From the NCBI GenBank assembly GCA_963736525.1, contig CAVTPF010000013.1:186001-250000 (forward strand): a DNA stretch of 64,000 bases, written 5' to 3'. Positions 1 through 7,787 of this stretch are shown here, in pieces. The notes under the pieces were generated by a model. The model ran no database searches. It saw nothing but the letters and a program-made list of their open reading frames with translations, and had not been told where the DNA came from. Numbering within the stretch: the stretch's first letter is position 1; every line of letters starts with the position of its first letter. The position numbers and the translations under genes are program-made. Origin of the DNA: Bog-473 sp963736525. GTDB taxonomy: Bacteria > Actinomycetota > Acidimicrobiia > Acidimicrobiales > RAAP-2.

Positions 1-33
1 CAGCTGACCAGCAGACCGGAAGGGGTGGTCCGC

Positions 34-1152
34 ATGGGCGAGACGGTCCGACCGGCCGACAAGGCGGAGGAGCCCGACGGCACGGCGGATGAGCCTGAGG
101 GCACGGCGCGACCCGCGCCGGCCTCGGTCGACCCCGCCTTGATCCGCTTCCGTCCCGGCGTCCGGCGCGAGGGCGCCTTCGGGGTGCGCTACGTCACCGT
201 CCACGGCTACCGCCGCGCCTACGTCAAGGCCGGCGAGGGGCCGGCCCTGCTCCTCATCCACGGCATCGGGGACAGCTCCGACACGTGGCGCCCGGTGGTC
301 GATCAGCTGGCCCAGCACCAGACCGTCATCGCACCGGATCTCCTCGGCCACGGGCGCTCCGAGAAGCCGCGGGCCGACTACACGATCGCCGGCTTCGCCA
401 ACGGCATGCGTGACCTGTTGAGCGTCCTGGAGGTGGAGCGGGTCACGGTGGTGGGCCACTCGCTGGGCGGCGGCGTGGCCGCGCAGTTCGCCTATCAATT
501 CCCCGAACGCTGCGAACGCATCGTGCTGGTGGGCAGCGGCGGCGTCGGGCGCACCGTCAGTCCGTTGCTGCGCCTGGCCGCCGTGCCCGGGATCGAGGCG
601 CTGATGCCCCTGCTCGGCCTTCCGCCCGTTCGCCTGGCCGGCCGGCTCGGAGCCGACCTCCTGCGCGTGTTCGACACGGCGCTCGGACGTGACACCGAGG
701 AGATCCTGGCGGTCTTCGACGCGCTGCCCAACTTCGAGGCGCGCCGCGCCATCCTGCGCACCCTTCGCTCCGGGGTGGACTGGCGGGGCCAGGTCATCAC
801 CATGCTGGACCGGGCCTACCTGGCCGAGGGCGTGCCCACGCTCATCGTGTGGGGCCGCCACGACGCCATCATCCCGCTCGGGCACGGACGGCTCGCCCAG
901 GCCGCCATGCCAGGGAGCCGCCTCGAGATCTTCGACGAGGCGGGCCACTTCCCCCACCACACCGATCCGGCGCGCTTCGCGAGCCTGGTGCACGAGTTCG
1001 TGGAGCACATGCCGCCGGCCCGCTACGACCGGGACGACTGGAGGCGGCGGCTGCTGCGCAGCACGCGGCCCGACGAGACGGCGGTGGTGGCCCAACCCGT
1101 CGGGAGCTCGGGCGAGCTGACCCTGCTGGAGCGGACCCCCGGTCCGGCCTGA
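34..1152 (+). CDS. alpha/beta fold hydrolase
   Basis: Predicted serine hydrolase of the alpha/beta fold; the substrate cannot be read from the sequence. The oxyanion-hole segment HGIGDSSDTW lies near residue 76, the nucleophile elbow GHSLGGG near residue 144, a candidate acid in WGRHDAII near 272 and the catalytic histidine in DEAGHFPHH near 302. The first 40 residues are acidic and disordered-looking, and the tail after the last helix is also low complexity. I prefer ATG at 34 over GTG at 25 because the purine run AAGGGG sits at normal ribosome-binding distance from 34. It converges with the thioesterase gene that follows. The ORF begins close to the window edge, so an upstream operon partner cannot be excluded. 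Confidence 0.85.
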   Translation: MGETVRPADKAEEPDGTADEPEGTARPAPASVDPALIRFRPGVRREGAFGVRYVTVHGYRRAYVKAGEGPALLLIHGIGDSSDTWRPVVDQLAQHQTVIAPDLLGHGRSEKPRADYTIAGFANGMRDLLSVLEVERVTVVGHSLGGGVAAQFAYQFPERCERIVLVGSGGVGRTVSPLLRLAAVPGIEALMPLLGLPPVRLAGRLGADLLRVFDTALGRDTEEILAVFDALPNFEARRAILRTLRSGVDWRGQVITMLDRAYLAEGVPTLIVWGRHDAIIPLGHGRLAQAAMPGSRLEIFDEAGHFPHHTDPARFASLVHEFVEHMPPARYDRDDWRRRLLRSTRPDETAVVAQPVGSSGELTLLERTPGPA

Positions 1153-1162
1153 GGAGTGGGGC

Positions 1163-1594
1163 TCAGTACAGGATGAGCTGGGTGCAGCGGTACGACGCCA
1201 TCAGGCGCTCCGTCGTCTGGTTCGTCACCATGGCGTCCCAGACCTGCGTCGTGCGCCCCGTGTGCAGCGGCGACGCCGTGGCCATCACGAGGTCCCCCTC
1301 TCTGGCGCTCGACACGAAGTTGGCCGAGCAGTCGACGGTGGTGAAGCTCTTGGCACCGTCGGGCCAGTGGTGGTTGACGCCGAAGGCGCACAGGGCGTCG
1401 GCCAGGGTGATGACCACGGGCGCCCACAGATAGCCGGTGCCCGCAATCAGGTCGTGGCGCACGGTGAGCCGCGCGATGGGGTCCTCCTCCACGTCGACCG
1501 GCGGGATCTCGATCCCGAGCAGGTTCAAGAAGTTGAAGACGTCATAGGGAGGCGGCACGGGCACAGCTTGCCGTACCGGCACGCCGCGCCGCAC
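1163..1594 (-). CDS. PaaI/hotdog-fold thioesterase-like protein
   Basis: A 143-residue protein that resembles the hotdog-fold acyl-CoA thioesterases of the PaaI type. The central stretch around FGVNHHWPDGAKSFTTVD followed by SAREGDLVMATA has the pattern of the hotdog helix and the following sheet, which carry the substrate pocket in this family. The C-terminal strand (VWDAMVTNQTTERLMASYR) matches the usual closing strand. It would hydrolyse an acyl-CoA in the cytoplasm, but the acyl chain cannot be inferred. It is divergent from hisG with 35 bp between the starts. The true start is uncertain because the first 15 residues are proline- and valine-rich and look unlike the family. Confidence 0.75.
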   Translation of the reverse strand: MRRGVPVRQAVPVPPPYDVFNFLNLLGIEIPPVDVEEDPIARLTVRHDLIAGTGYLWAPVVITLADALCAFGVNHHWPDGAKSFTTVDCSANFVSSAREGDLVMATASPLHTGRTTQVWDAMVTNQTTERLMASYRCTQLILY

Positions 1595-1629
1595 GACCCC
1601 CGCCGGCCCGTCTGCGAAGATCTACGCCC

Positions 1630-2526
1630 ATGCTCCGCCTCGTCCTGCCGAAGGGATCGCTCGAACGCGCCACCATGCAGCTCTTCGAGGACGCCGACCT
1701 CGCCGTCAACCGCGCCTCGGACGTGGCCTACCGCGCCAGCATCGCGGACCCCCGCATCGACGAGGTGCGGATCCTGCGCCCGCAGGAGATCCCCGTCTAC
1801 GTCGCCGACGGACTGTTCGACCTCGGCATCACCGGACGCGACTGCATCGAGGAGCGGGGGAGCGAGGTCGTCTCCCTCGGTGAGCTCGCGTACTCGAAGG
1901 TGACGGCGAACCCGGCCCGCATCGTGCTCGCCGTGGGCGCCGACTCCCCGGTGCACACCCTGGCCGAGCTGTCCGCCGCGGTGGCCGACCGGCCCGGCCG
2001 CCTGCGCGTCAGCACCGAATATCCCGAGCTCACCCGCAAGGCGCTCGCTGCCCACGGCATCGAGGCCGACATCGCGCTCTCCTACGGGGCGACGGAGGCC
2101 AAGGTGCCCGACATCGCCGACGCCGTGGTCGACATGACCGAGACGGGGAGCGCGCTCCGGGCCGCGGGCCTCCGGGTGATCGAGACGCTGCTGGTGTCGC
2201 ACACCGAGCTGATCGCCAACCCGACGGCGGCGGCCGACCGGGACAAGCGCCACGCCATGGAGCAGATCCTCACGTTGCTGCAGGGCACGCTCGAGGCGCG
2301 GGGCAAGGTGCTCGTGAAGCTCAACGTCGCCTCCGAGAACCTCGATGCGGTCCTCGCCGTCCTGCCCTCCATGCGCGCCCCGACGATCTCGGAGCTCTCC
2401 GGCGGCGGCGGGTTCGCCCTCGAGGCGGTCGTGGCCAAGTCGGACATCAACATCCTCATCCCGGCCCTGCGCGACCAGGGCGCCAGCGACATCTTGGAGC
2501 TCCCGCTGTCCAAGATCGTCCACTGA
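1630..2526 (+). CDS. hisG: ATP phosphoribosyltransferase (long form)
   Basis: Catalyses the first and committed step of histidine synthesis, joining ATP and PRPP. The N-terminus LRLVLPKGSLERATMQLFED, the segment DLGITGRDCIEE near residue 63 and the PRPP-binding region around DMTETGSALRAAGLRVIET near residue 171 are typical of HisG. At 298 residues it is the long form. The last 80 residues (KLNVASENLDAVLAVLPSMR then FALEAVVAKSDINILIPAL) form the ACT-like domain used for histidine feedback inhibition, so no separate HisZ subunit is expected. No other his genes are in the window. A small cold-shock-like ORF begins one base after its stop codon. Confidence 0.95.
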   Translation: MLRLVLPKGSLERATMQLFEDADLAVNRASDVAYRASIADPRIDEVRILRPQEIPVYVADGLFDLGITGRDCIEERGSEVVSLGELAYSKVTANPARIVLAVGADSPVHTLAELSAAVADRPGRLRVSTEYPELTRKALAAHGIEADIALSYGATEAKVPDIADAVVDMTETGSALRAAGLRVIETLLVSHTELIANPTAAADRDKRHAMEQILTLLQGTLEARGKVLVKLNVASENLDAVLAVLPSMRAPTISELSGGGGFALEAVVAKSDINILIPALRDQGASDILELPLSKIVH

Positions 2527-2527
2527 C

Positions 2528-2785
2528 GTGGCCGTCCCCGTCCCCTCCGCCGGGCCTCGGCACGGGCGCGTCGCCTCCTTCGACCCCGCCCGCGGCCTCG
2601 GGACCGTGACCGAGGACGGCGGCGCGAGCTACGGGTTCCACGCCACCGCCATCGCGGACGGCAGCCGTCGCATCGAGGTGGGCACGGGGGTGGCGTTCAC
2701 CGTCGCCCCGGGCCACCGCGGACGTTACGAAGCGCGGTCGCTGGTGGCGGTGGCCGGTGCCGGGACCGCCGACCCGTCGGACTGA
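2528..2785 (+). CDS. small cold-shock-domain-like protein
   Basis: An 85-residue ORF starting at GTG immediately after hisG. Residues 13-75 (HGRVASFDPARGLGTVTEDG, then YGFHATAIADG, then VGTGVAFTVAPGHRGRYEA) resemble a cold-shock/OB-fold domain: a short basic strand followed by the glycine-containing turn that in true Csp proteins carries RNP1. The usual aromatic RNP1 residues are poorly conserved, so nucleic-acid binding is an inference. Its 3' end overlaps the convergent TetR gene by about 60 bp. It is probably co-transcribed with hisG. Confidence 0.6.
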   Translation: MAVPVPSAGPRHGRVASFDPARGLGTVTEDGGASYGFHATAIADGSRRIEVGTGVAFTVAPGHRGRYEARSLVAVAGAGTADPSD

Positions 2786-3258
2786 GCCTCCCACCACCGG
2801 CCGGCGTAGCGGCGGGCGAACACCTCGAGGGCGGCGTCCACGCCGGCGCGGTCGCCCGTCGCCAGCAGGTCGAGCAGCAGGCCGCGTGTGACCGCCACGC
2901 CGAGGCGGGCATGGACCCGGGCGACATCGGCGGGAATGCCCGCGGCGGCCGACTGGGCGACATTGGCCTCGATCCAGCGCCCGAGATCGTCCTCGAGCAA
3001 GGGCAGCGCGGCCTGGTCACCCTGGAGCGCCCGGCCGTAGAGCGCGAAGAACAGGCGCTCGAACCCTGCCAGGACCGGGTCGGCCACGGAGGCCCACATC
3101 CGCCGCACCAGGTCGTCGGTCTGGCCGCCGGCGTCGGTGCCGACCGCGCCGAAGTGGGCCCGGGTCCTGGCCTCGATCTCTCGGGCCAGCTCGAGCAGCA
3201 GGCCGTCCTTCGAGCCGAAGTGGTACAGCAGCATGCGGTGGCTGGTCCCGACCGCCAC
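2725..3258 (-). pseudogene. TetR/AcrR regulator lacking the N-terminal part of the HTH
   Basis: The first residues LRRIAVAVGTSHRMLLYHFG are the end of helix 2, the recognition helix and the start of helix 4 of a TetR DNA-binding domain. They lead into KDGLLLELAREIEARTRAH and a normal all-helical C-terminal ligand and dimer domain. The 30-40 residues that should form helix 1 and most of helix 2 are missing. I read all three minus-strand frames upstream of 3275 and none encodes them; that DNA is the ribosome-binding site and start of the SRPBCC gene. The only start left is GTG at 3258, inside the HTH. The gene therefore looks truncated by a deletion or rearrangement ending near 3270-3280, or by a chimeric assembly join. 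Confidence 0.7.
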
Positions 3259-3287
3259 CGCGATGCGCCGGAGAGGAGGTACCCCAA

Positions 3288-3737
3288 ATGGCCCAGCAGG
3301 TGATCGACCGCACGGCGACGACGAGGGCCGCTCCGGCTGCGGTGTACGCGCTCCTGGCGGATGGCGCCACGTGGCCGCAGTGGTCCCCGATCGGCTCGTT
3401 CGACCTCATCGAGCCGGGGGATGGGTCGCCCGAGGGCGTCGGGGCGGTCCGCCTGTTCACCACGGGGCGCGTCAAGAGCAGGGAGGGGGTGGTGGAGCGC
3501 CGTCCGGGCGAGGTCTTCTCCTACGTGCTCGAGTCCGGCGTGGCCGTCCGTGACTACCTGGCGGTGGTCACCCTCACGCCGGTCGACGGCGGCGGCACGT
3601 CCATCCGCTGGCGCTCCACGTTCCGGCCCAAGGTCCCGGGGAGCGGCTGGATCTACCGGCGCCAGCTGGGCGGGTTCATCGGCCAGACCGTGGCGCGACT
3701 GGCTGCGGCAGCGGCCGAGCACGCGCACCTCGCCTGA
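3288..3737 (+). CDS. SRPBCC (polyketide cyclase/START-like) family protein
   Basis: A complete 149-residue START-like protein. The N-terminal strand VIDRTATTRAAPAAVYALLA, the helix-turn ATWPQWSPIGSFDLIE and the C-terminal long helix after GWIYRRQLGGFIGQTVARL fit the helix-grip fold that binds a hydrophobic ligand. No specific ligand or enzyme activity can be deduced. The start is well supported by a strong Shine-Dalgarno sequence, GGAGAGGAGGT, 6-8 bases upstream. It is divergent from, and abuts, the truncated TetR gene, which may once have regulated it. Confidence 0.8.
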   Translation: MAQQVIDRTATTRAAPAAVYALLADGATWPQWSPIGSFDLIEPGDGSPEGVGAVRLFTTGRVKSREGVVERRPGEVFSYVLESGVAVRDYLAVVTLTPVDGGGTSIRWRSTFRPKVPGSGWIYRRQLGGFIGQTVARLAAAAAEHAHLA

Positions 3738-3777
3738 GGAGCGGGGTTCCCCCTGCGATTTCGCCGGGCCGTTCTGG

Positions 3778-4230
3778 TCAGTTCAGGTCGCTGGCGGGGT
3801 TCTCGCTGCCGGGGTGCTCGGCGCCCTCCAGGCGCACGAAGACGAGGCGGAGCTGCGAGAGGGACTCGTGGAGGGGCGGTTCCGCCTCCCCGAGCCGGCC
3901 GCGGAGCCCCTCGAGCAGGAACCCCAGGGCGTCGATGGCGAGGCGGGCCTCGAAGAGCATCGGCGGGGTCTGCGAGAGATAGATGGCCGCCAACTCGAAC
4001 AGCCCGTAACAGTGATTGGCCACCACGACCTCGGCGGGGGTGTGGGCGAGTTCGGCCCGCATGGCGTCGACGGCCGCCTGGGCCTCGGCCTGCGAGGCTT
4101 CCGTCGCCGATCCGGTGACGCCGGTGTCGCCGGCGGGGGTGGAGGTCGGTGGGGCGGAGGGTGGTCGGGCGGCGTCGTCGCCGTCCCTCTTGGGGAAATG
4201 CTCGCCCGACGGTGTCCAAAGGCTGCTCAT
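3778..4230 (-). CDS. DUF1844-like protein beside infC
   Basis: A 150-residue protein with a disordered, charged N-terminus (residues 1-55) and a helical C-terminal half. The segments VVVANHCYGLFELAAIYLSQ and ARLAIDALGFLLEGLRGRL, then LSQLRLVFVRLE, match the arrangement of the DUF1844 family, which is often found next to infC in Actinobacteria. Its function is unknown. The only methionine start fitting this domain is ATG at 4230. There is no Shine-Dalgarno sequence. Instead TACAGT sits six bases before the ATG, which suggests a leaderless transcript. It is divergent from infC. Confidence 0.65.
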   Translation of the reverse strand: MSSLWTPSGEHFPKRDGDDAARPPSAPPTSTPAGDTGVTGSATEASQAEAQAAVDAMRAELAHTPAEVVVANHCYGLFELAAIYLSQTPPMLFEARLAIDALGFLLEGLRGRLGEAEPPLHESLSQLRLVFVRLEGAEHPGSENPASDLN

Positions 4231-4431
4231 ACTGGTACTGTATGCACCTTGACTATTTGGAAGCGGGGCCCCCACTGAGAGGCCTCCACCTGGCCACCAC
4301 CCCGCCGCAGCGGGCAGCATCGTGCGCCAGGTCGATCGCCCTTCGGGCGCGGGCCTGGCCCGCTGGTCGGCCCCGCTCCACCGATTGGCTTGCGGAAGGA
4401 CCGCGGGCCCGAGTGAGAGGTGTGATGACGC

Positions 4432-5160
4432 ATCGTCGCTGAAACCACAACTGAGCACCGGATCAATGACCGAATCCGTGCCCGTGAAGTCCGGCTCGTG
4501 GACCCCGACGGTGTGCAACTGGGCATCAAGCCGCTCCCGGAGGCCCTGGCAATCGCCAAGGAGCTCGACCTCGATCTGGTGGAAGTGGCCCCCATGGCCA
4601 ACCCGCCTGTCTGCCGGATCATGGACTTCGGTAAGTTCAAGTTCGACGAGGCCCAGCGCGCCAAGGAGAGCAGGCGCAAGGCTGTCCACGTCGGGATCAA
4701 GGAGATGAAGTACCGGCCGAAGATCGGCCCGGGGGACTTCGACACCAAGACCCGGCAGGTGGCCAAGTTCCTCGCCGAGGGGCACAAGGTCAAGATCACG
4801 ATCATGTTCCGAGGTCGCGAGGTGTACCACCCCGAGCACGGCAAGCGGATTCTGGACCGTATCGCCGAGCAGATGGAGGGCATCGCCAAGGTGGAGGCCG
4901 AGCCCAAGCTCGACAACCGCAACATGATCATGGTGCTCGCCCCCGACAAGCGGGCCCGCCAGGCCGCCCAGTCGAGGGCCTCCAACCAGCAGCGCACCGA
5001 CAAGGCCGCGCCCGACGCCACCGCCCGGGCGGCGGGCACGCCGGCGGCCACAGCGGATGCTTCCCGGGCCGAGGGGAACGGGCGTGCGCCGAAGGTCGGA
5101 GAGGCCGGTGGGCAGACCACCGAGGTGAGCGAAGTCGCCGCATCAGCCGAAGAGGGATGA
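4432..5160 (+). CDS. infC: translation initiation factor IF-3, apparent AUC start
   Basis: Binds the 30S subunit, prevents premature 50S joining and checks the start codon. The conserved N-terminus HRINDRIRAREVRLVDPDG begins at about 4456, upstream of the first ATG/GTG/TTG codon in this frame (GTG 4498). A stop codon in frame at 4426 closes the frame, so translation must begin between 4429 and 4456. The ATC at 4432 is the best candidate, with GAGAGG 11 bases upstream. IF-3 genes often use AUU or AUC so that IF-3 can repress its own synthesis. The domains are complete: N domain to about residue 85, and C domain with KITIMFRGREVYHPEHG. A low-complexity Ala/Gly tail of about 65 residues is extra. 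rpmI and rplT follow in the usual operon. Confidence 0.85.
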   Translation: MVAETTTEHRINDRIRAREVRLVDPDGVQLGIKPLPEALAIAKELDLDLVEVAPMANPPVCRIMDFGKFKFDEAQRAKESRRKAVHVGIKEMKYRPKIGPGDFDTKTRQVAKFLAEGHKVKITIMFRGREVYHPEHGKRILDRIAEQMEGIAKVEAEPKLDNRNMIMVLAPDKRARQAAQSRASNQQRTDKAAPDATARAAGTPAATADASRAEGNGRAPKVGEAGGQTTEVSEVAASAEEG

Positions 5161-5164
5161 CGCA

Positions 5165-5359
5165 ATGCCGAAGATGAAGACGGACCGGGGTGCCGCCAAG
5201 CGGATCAAGGTGACCGGCAGCGGCCGGCTGCTCCGCCGCAAGGCCTTCCGCTCCCACCTGCTCGAGAAGAAGTCGAGCGAGCGCAAGCGCCGGCTGGGAC
5301 GCGAGTCCGACATCGCCAAGGCCGACGAGCGGGCGACGCGCCGGATGCTCGGCATCTGA
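5165..5359 (+). CDS. rpmI: 50S ribosomal protein L35
   Basis: A 64-residue basic protein with the L35 pattern PKMKTDRGAAKRIKVTGSG followed by LLRRKAFRSHLLEKKSSERK. It binds 23S rRNA in the large subunit. Its ATG lies five bases after the infC stop codon, with GAAGAGGGATG as the ribosome-binding region, so infC and rpmI are translationally close. rplT follows after 73 bp. Confidence 0.95.
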   Translation: MPKMKTDRGAAKRIKVTGSGRLLRRKAFRSHLLEKKSSERKRRLGRESDIAKADERATRRMLGI

Positions 5360-5432
5360 GCGACGCCACCGCGCCGGCGCGCCGGCGCATCCGCCCCACC
5401 AACCACCAGCTTTCGAAGAGAGGAGCACCCCC

Positions 5433-5834
5433 ATGGCCAGAGTGAAGCGAGCCGTCCACGGCCGCAAGCACCACCGCGCTGTCCTGGAGCAGGCGAAGGG
5501 GTACTACGGCAACAAGAGCCGTTCCTACCGGGCCGCCAACGAGCAACTGATGCACTCCATGCAGTACGCGTTCCGGGACCGCCGGGCGCGCAAGGGCGAC
5601 TTCCGCAAGCTGTGGATCCAGCGCATCAACGCCGGGGCGCGGCAGCACGGCATGAGCTACAGCAGGCTGATCAACGGGCTGCACCTCGCCGGCGTCGAGG
5701 TCGACCGCAAGGTGCTGGCCGATCTCGCCGTGAGCGAACCCGAGGCGTTCGGCGCGCTCGTGGCGACGGCGCGGGACGCACTGGCGAGCGCGCCGGCGGC
5801 GGAGCCCGCGGAGCCCGCAGAGGTCGCCTCCTGA
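5433..5834 (+). CDS. rplT: 50S ribosomal protein L20
   Basis: A 133-residue L20, the early assembly protein of the large subunit. ARVKRAVHGRKHHRAVLEQA and YYGNKSRSYRAANEQ at the start are diagnostic, and the globular C-terminal domain is present (QRINAGARQHGMSYSRLING). It ends with an Ala/Glu-rich tail. The start has a good Shine-Dalgarno sequence, GAGAGGAG. The gap between rpmI and rplT contains an 18-bp GC palindrome near 5371-5388 that could fold into a hairpin. The stop codon overlaps the proposed CTG start of the methyltransferase gene. Confidence 0.95.
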   Translation: MARVKRAVHGRKHHRAVLEQAKGYYGNKSRSYRAANEQLMHSMQYAFRDRRARKGDFRKLWIQRINAGARQHGMSYSRLINGLHLAGVEVDRKVLADLAVSEPEAFGALVATARDALASAPAAEPAEPAEVAS

Positions 5835-6685
5835 CCCAACGGCTGGCCTTCACGCACCGGCGCGTCCGCCGGCTGCGGGGGCTGCTGCAGAAGCGCTCGG
5901 TGCGCTGGGCCGAGCATGCCTTCGTGGCCGAGGGCGCCGAGCTGATCCGCTGCGCGCTCGATGCGGGCGCGCCCATCGAGTCGGTCTACGTCGCGCCGGC
6001 CGGAGCGGAGGACCGCGCCACCCAGGAGGTCTGCCGGCGGGCGACCGCGGCCGGGGCCCGGGTGTTCCCGCTGGCGGCCGGTGTCCTCGAGCGCGTGGCC
6101 GACACGGTCACCCCCCAGCCCGTGCTCGCCGTGCTCCCGATGCTCGACGAGCCGCCGGCGGGCGCCGACGTGTGGTCGGCACGGGCGGGATCGCTCATCG
6201 TTGTCCTGGTCGACGTGCGCGACCCCGGAAACGCCGGCACGGTCCTGCGGGCCGCCGACGCCTCGGGTTCGACGGCGGTGATCTACGCGGGCGACTCCGT
6301 CGACCCTTACAACCCGAAGACGGTGCGGTCGTCGGCGGGCTCGCTCTTCCACGTGCCGCTCGCCGTGCGCGCCGACCCGACGGAGCTCTCGGCCGAGTTG
6401 TCAGCGGCCGGCTTCCGTACCCTCGCCGCGGTGGTCGGCCACGGCGAGGACTACGCAGCGCTCGACTGGTCCGTGCCCACGGCACTCTTCCTCGGCAACG
6501 AGTCCGCCGGACTCGACCCCACCCTGCGCGCCAGGCTGGGCGGCGCCCTCGTCATCCCCATGGCCGGGCGGGCCGAGTCGCTCAACGTCGGCGTGGCCGG
6601 CGCCGTGATCTGCTTCGAGGCGTTTCGCCAGCGCCGGGGTGGTGGGCCCGGGCCACGTAGCATTCGGGACGGCGACAAGAGCTGA
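5831..6685 (+). CDS. TrmH/SpoU-family RNA 2'-O-methyltransferase
   Basis: Predicted SAM-dependent ribose methyltransferase with a trefoil-knot (SPOUT) fold, probably acting on rRNA. An N-terminal substrate-binding region (residues 1-95, with KRSVRWAEHAFVAEGAELIR) precedes the catalytic knot: motif 1 VDVRDPGNAGTVLRAADASG, motif 2 ALFLGNESAGLD and motif 3 IPMAGRAESLNVGVAGAV. It is placed as usual between rplT and pheS. The start is uncertain. The frame has no ATG/GTG/TTG near the conserved N-terminus, and the best position is CTG at 5831, overlapping the rplT stop codon. An upstream start inside rplT is the alternative. Confidence 0.85.
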   Translation: MTQRLAFTHRRVRRLRGLLQKRSVRWAEHAFVAEGAELIRCALDAGAPIESVYVAPAGAEDRATQEVCRRATAAGARVFPLAAGVLERVADTVTPQPVLAVLPMLDEPPAGADVWSARAGSLIVVLVDVRDPGNAGTVLRAADASGSTAVIYAGDSVDPYNPKTVRSSAGSLFHVPLAVRADPTELSAELSAAGFRTLAAVVGHGEDYAALDWSVPTALFLGNESAGLDPTLRARLGGALVIPMAGRAESLNVGVAGAVICFEAFRQRRGGGPGPRSIRDGDKS

Positions 6686-6686
6686 C

Positions 6687-7760
6687 ATGGTGACTGACAA
6701 CGTGGATCTCGACATTGACGGCATTACCGGGGACGGCGAGCGGGCCATCGCGGACGCGGCGTCGAGTGACGCCCTGGCCCAGGTCGAGACGGAGTACCTC
6801 GGCAAGCGCTCGGCGATCACCCGGGCGCACCGCACCCTGGGCCGCCTCGATCCCGAGGCGCGTCGTGACGCCGGCCGCCGGCTGAACGAGGTCCGGGCCC
6901 GCCTGGAGGCCCGGGTGGGCGAACGCCGTGTCGAGCTGGCCGAGTCCGAACGTGCCGAGGTGCTGCGGGCCGACCGTCTCGACCTCACCGAGGTGATCAC
7001 GGACCGGGTGCTGGCACCGCCCGCCCGCGGCCACCTGCATCTGGTCACGCAGGCCCGGGCCGAGCTGGAGGACGTGTTCGTCGGCATGGGCTTCACCGTG
7101 GCCGAGGGTCCCGAGGCGGAGACCGACTGGTACAACTTCGAGGCGCTCAACATCCCGCCGGCCCACCCCGCGCGCGACATGTACGACACCTTGTACCTCG
7201 AGCTCGGGGAGCCCGAGACCGTGTTGCTGCGCACCCACACGTCGCCCGTACAGATCCACCTCATGGAGGAGGCCGTGCGCCAGGGCACACTGCCCATCCA
7301 CGCCGTCATGCCCGGCAAGTGCTTCCGCCTCGACACGCCCGACGCCCGCCACCTCCCGGTGTTCAATCAGATCGAGGGGCTGGTGGTCGACCGTGGCATC
7401 ACCTTCGGACACCTCGCCGGCACCATTCAGGCCTTCACCGAGGCCTATTTCGGCGCCGGCATGCAGTCGCGTCTGCGTCCGGCCTACTTCCCGTTCACGG
7501 AGCCGTCGGCCGAGTACGAGATCACGTGCACGCTCTGCCTGGGGGAGGGCTGCCGCACCTGCTCGCACACCGGGTGGATCGAGCTCGGCGGCTGCGGCAT
7601 GGTGGACCCGGCCGTCTTCGCCGCCGTCGGGATCGACGCCGACGAGTGGTCGGGCTTCGCTTTCGGCTTTGGCATCGACCGCTTGGCGCAGATGCGCCAC
7701 GAGGTCCCCGACATGCGCTCCTTCCTGGAGAACGACATCCGCTTCCTCTCGCAGTTCTGA
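6687..7760 (+). CDS. pheS: phenylalanine--tRNA ligase alpha subunit
   Basis: Catalytic subunit of the cytoplasmic (alpha-beta)2 phenylalanyl-tRNA synthetase. It has an N-terminal coiled-coil arm (residues 10-95) and then the class II core: motif 2 around RLDTPDARHLPVFNQIEGLV, the phenylalanine pocket near YFPFTEPSAEYEI, and motif 3 SGFAFGFGIDRLAQMRHEVPD. A CxxC-type insertion (CTLCLGEGCRTC) lies between motifs 2 and 3, as in many bacterial PheS proteins. The ORF is open from 6639, but ATG 6687 begins one base after the methyltransferase stop codon and gives the family length (357 residues). pheT follows 27 bp downstream. Confidence 0.95.
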   Translation: MVTDNVDLDIDGITGDGERAIADAASSDALAQVETEYLGKRSAITRAHRTLGRLDPEARRDAGRRLNEVRARLEARVGERRVELAESERAEVLRADRLDLTEVITDRVLAPPARGHLHLVTQARAELEDVFVGMGFTVAEGPEAETDWYNFEALNIPPAHPARDMYDTLYLELGEPETVLLRTHTSPVQIHLMEEAVRQGTLPIHAVMPGKCFRLDTPDARHLPVFNQIEGLVVDRGITFGHLAGTIQAFTEAYFGAGMQSRLRPAYFPFTEPSAEYEITCTLCLGEGCRTCSHTGWIELGGCGMVDPAVFAAVGIDADEWSGFAFGFGIDRLAQMRHEVPDMRSFLENDIRFLSQF

Positions 7761-7787
7761 CCTCGCCCACCAACGAGAAAGACCTCC

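Noticed and set aside
4248..4280. TTGACT near 4248 as an infC promoter
   Set aside because: No convincing -10 element at proper spacing; kept only as a possibility.
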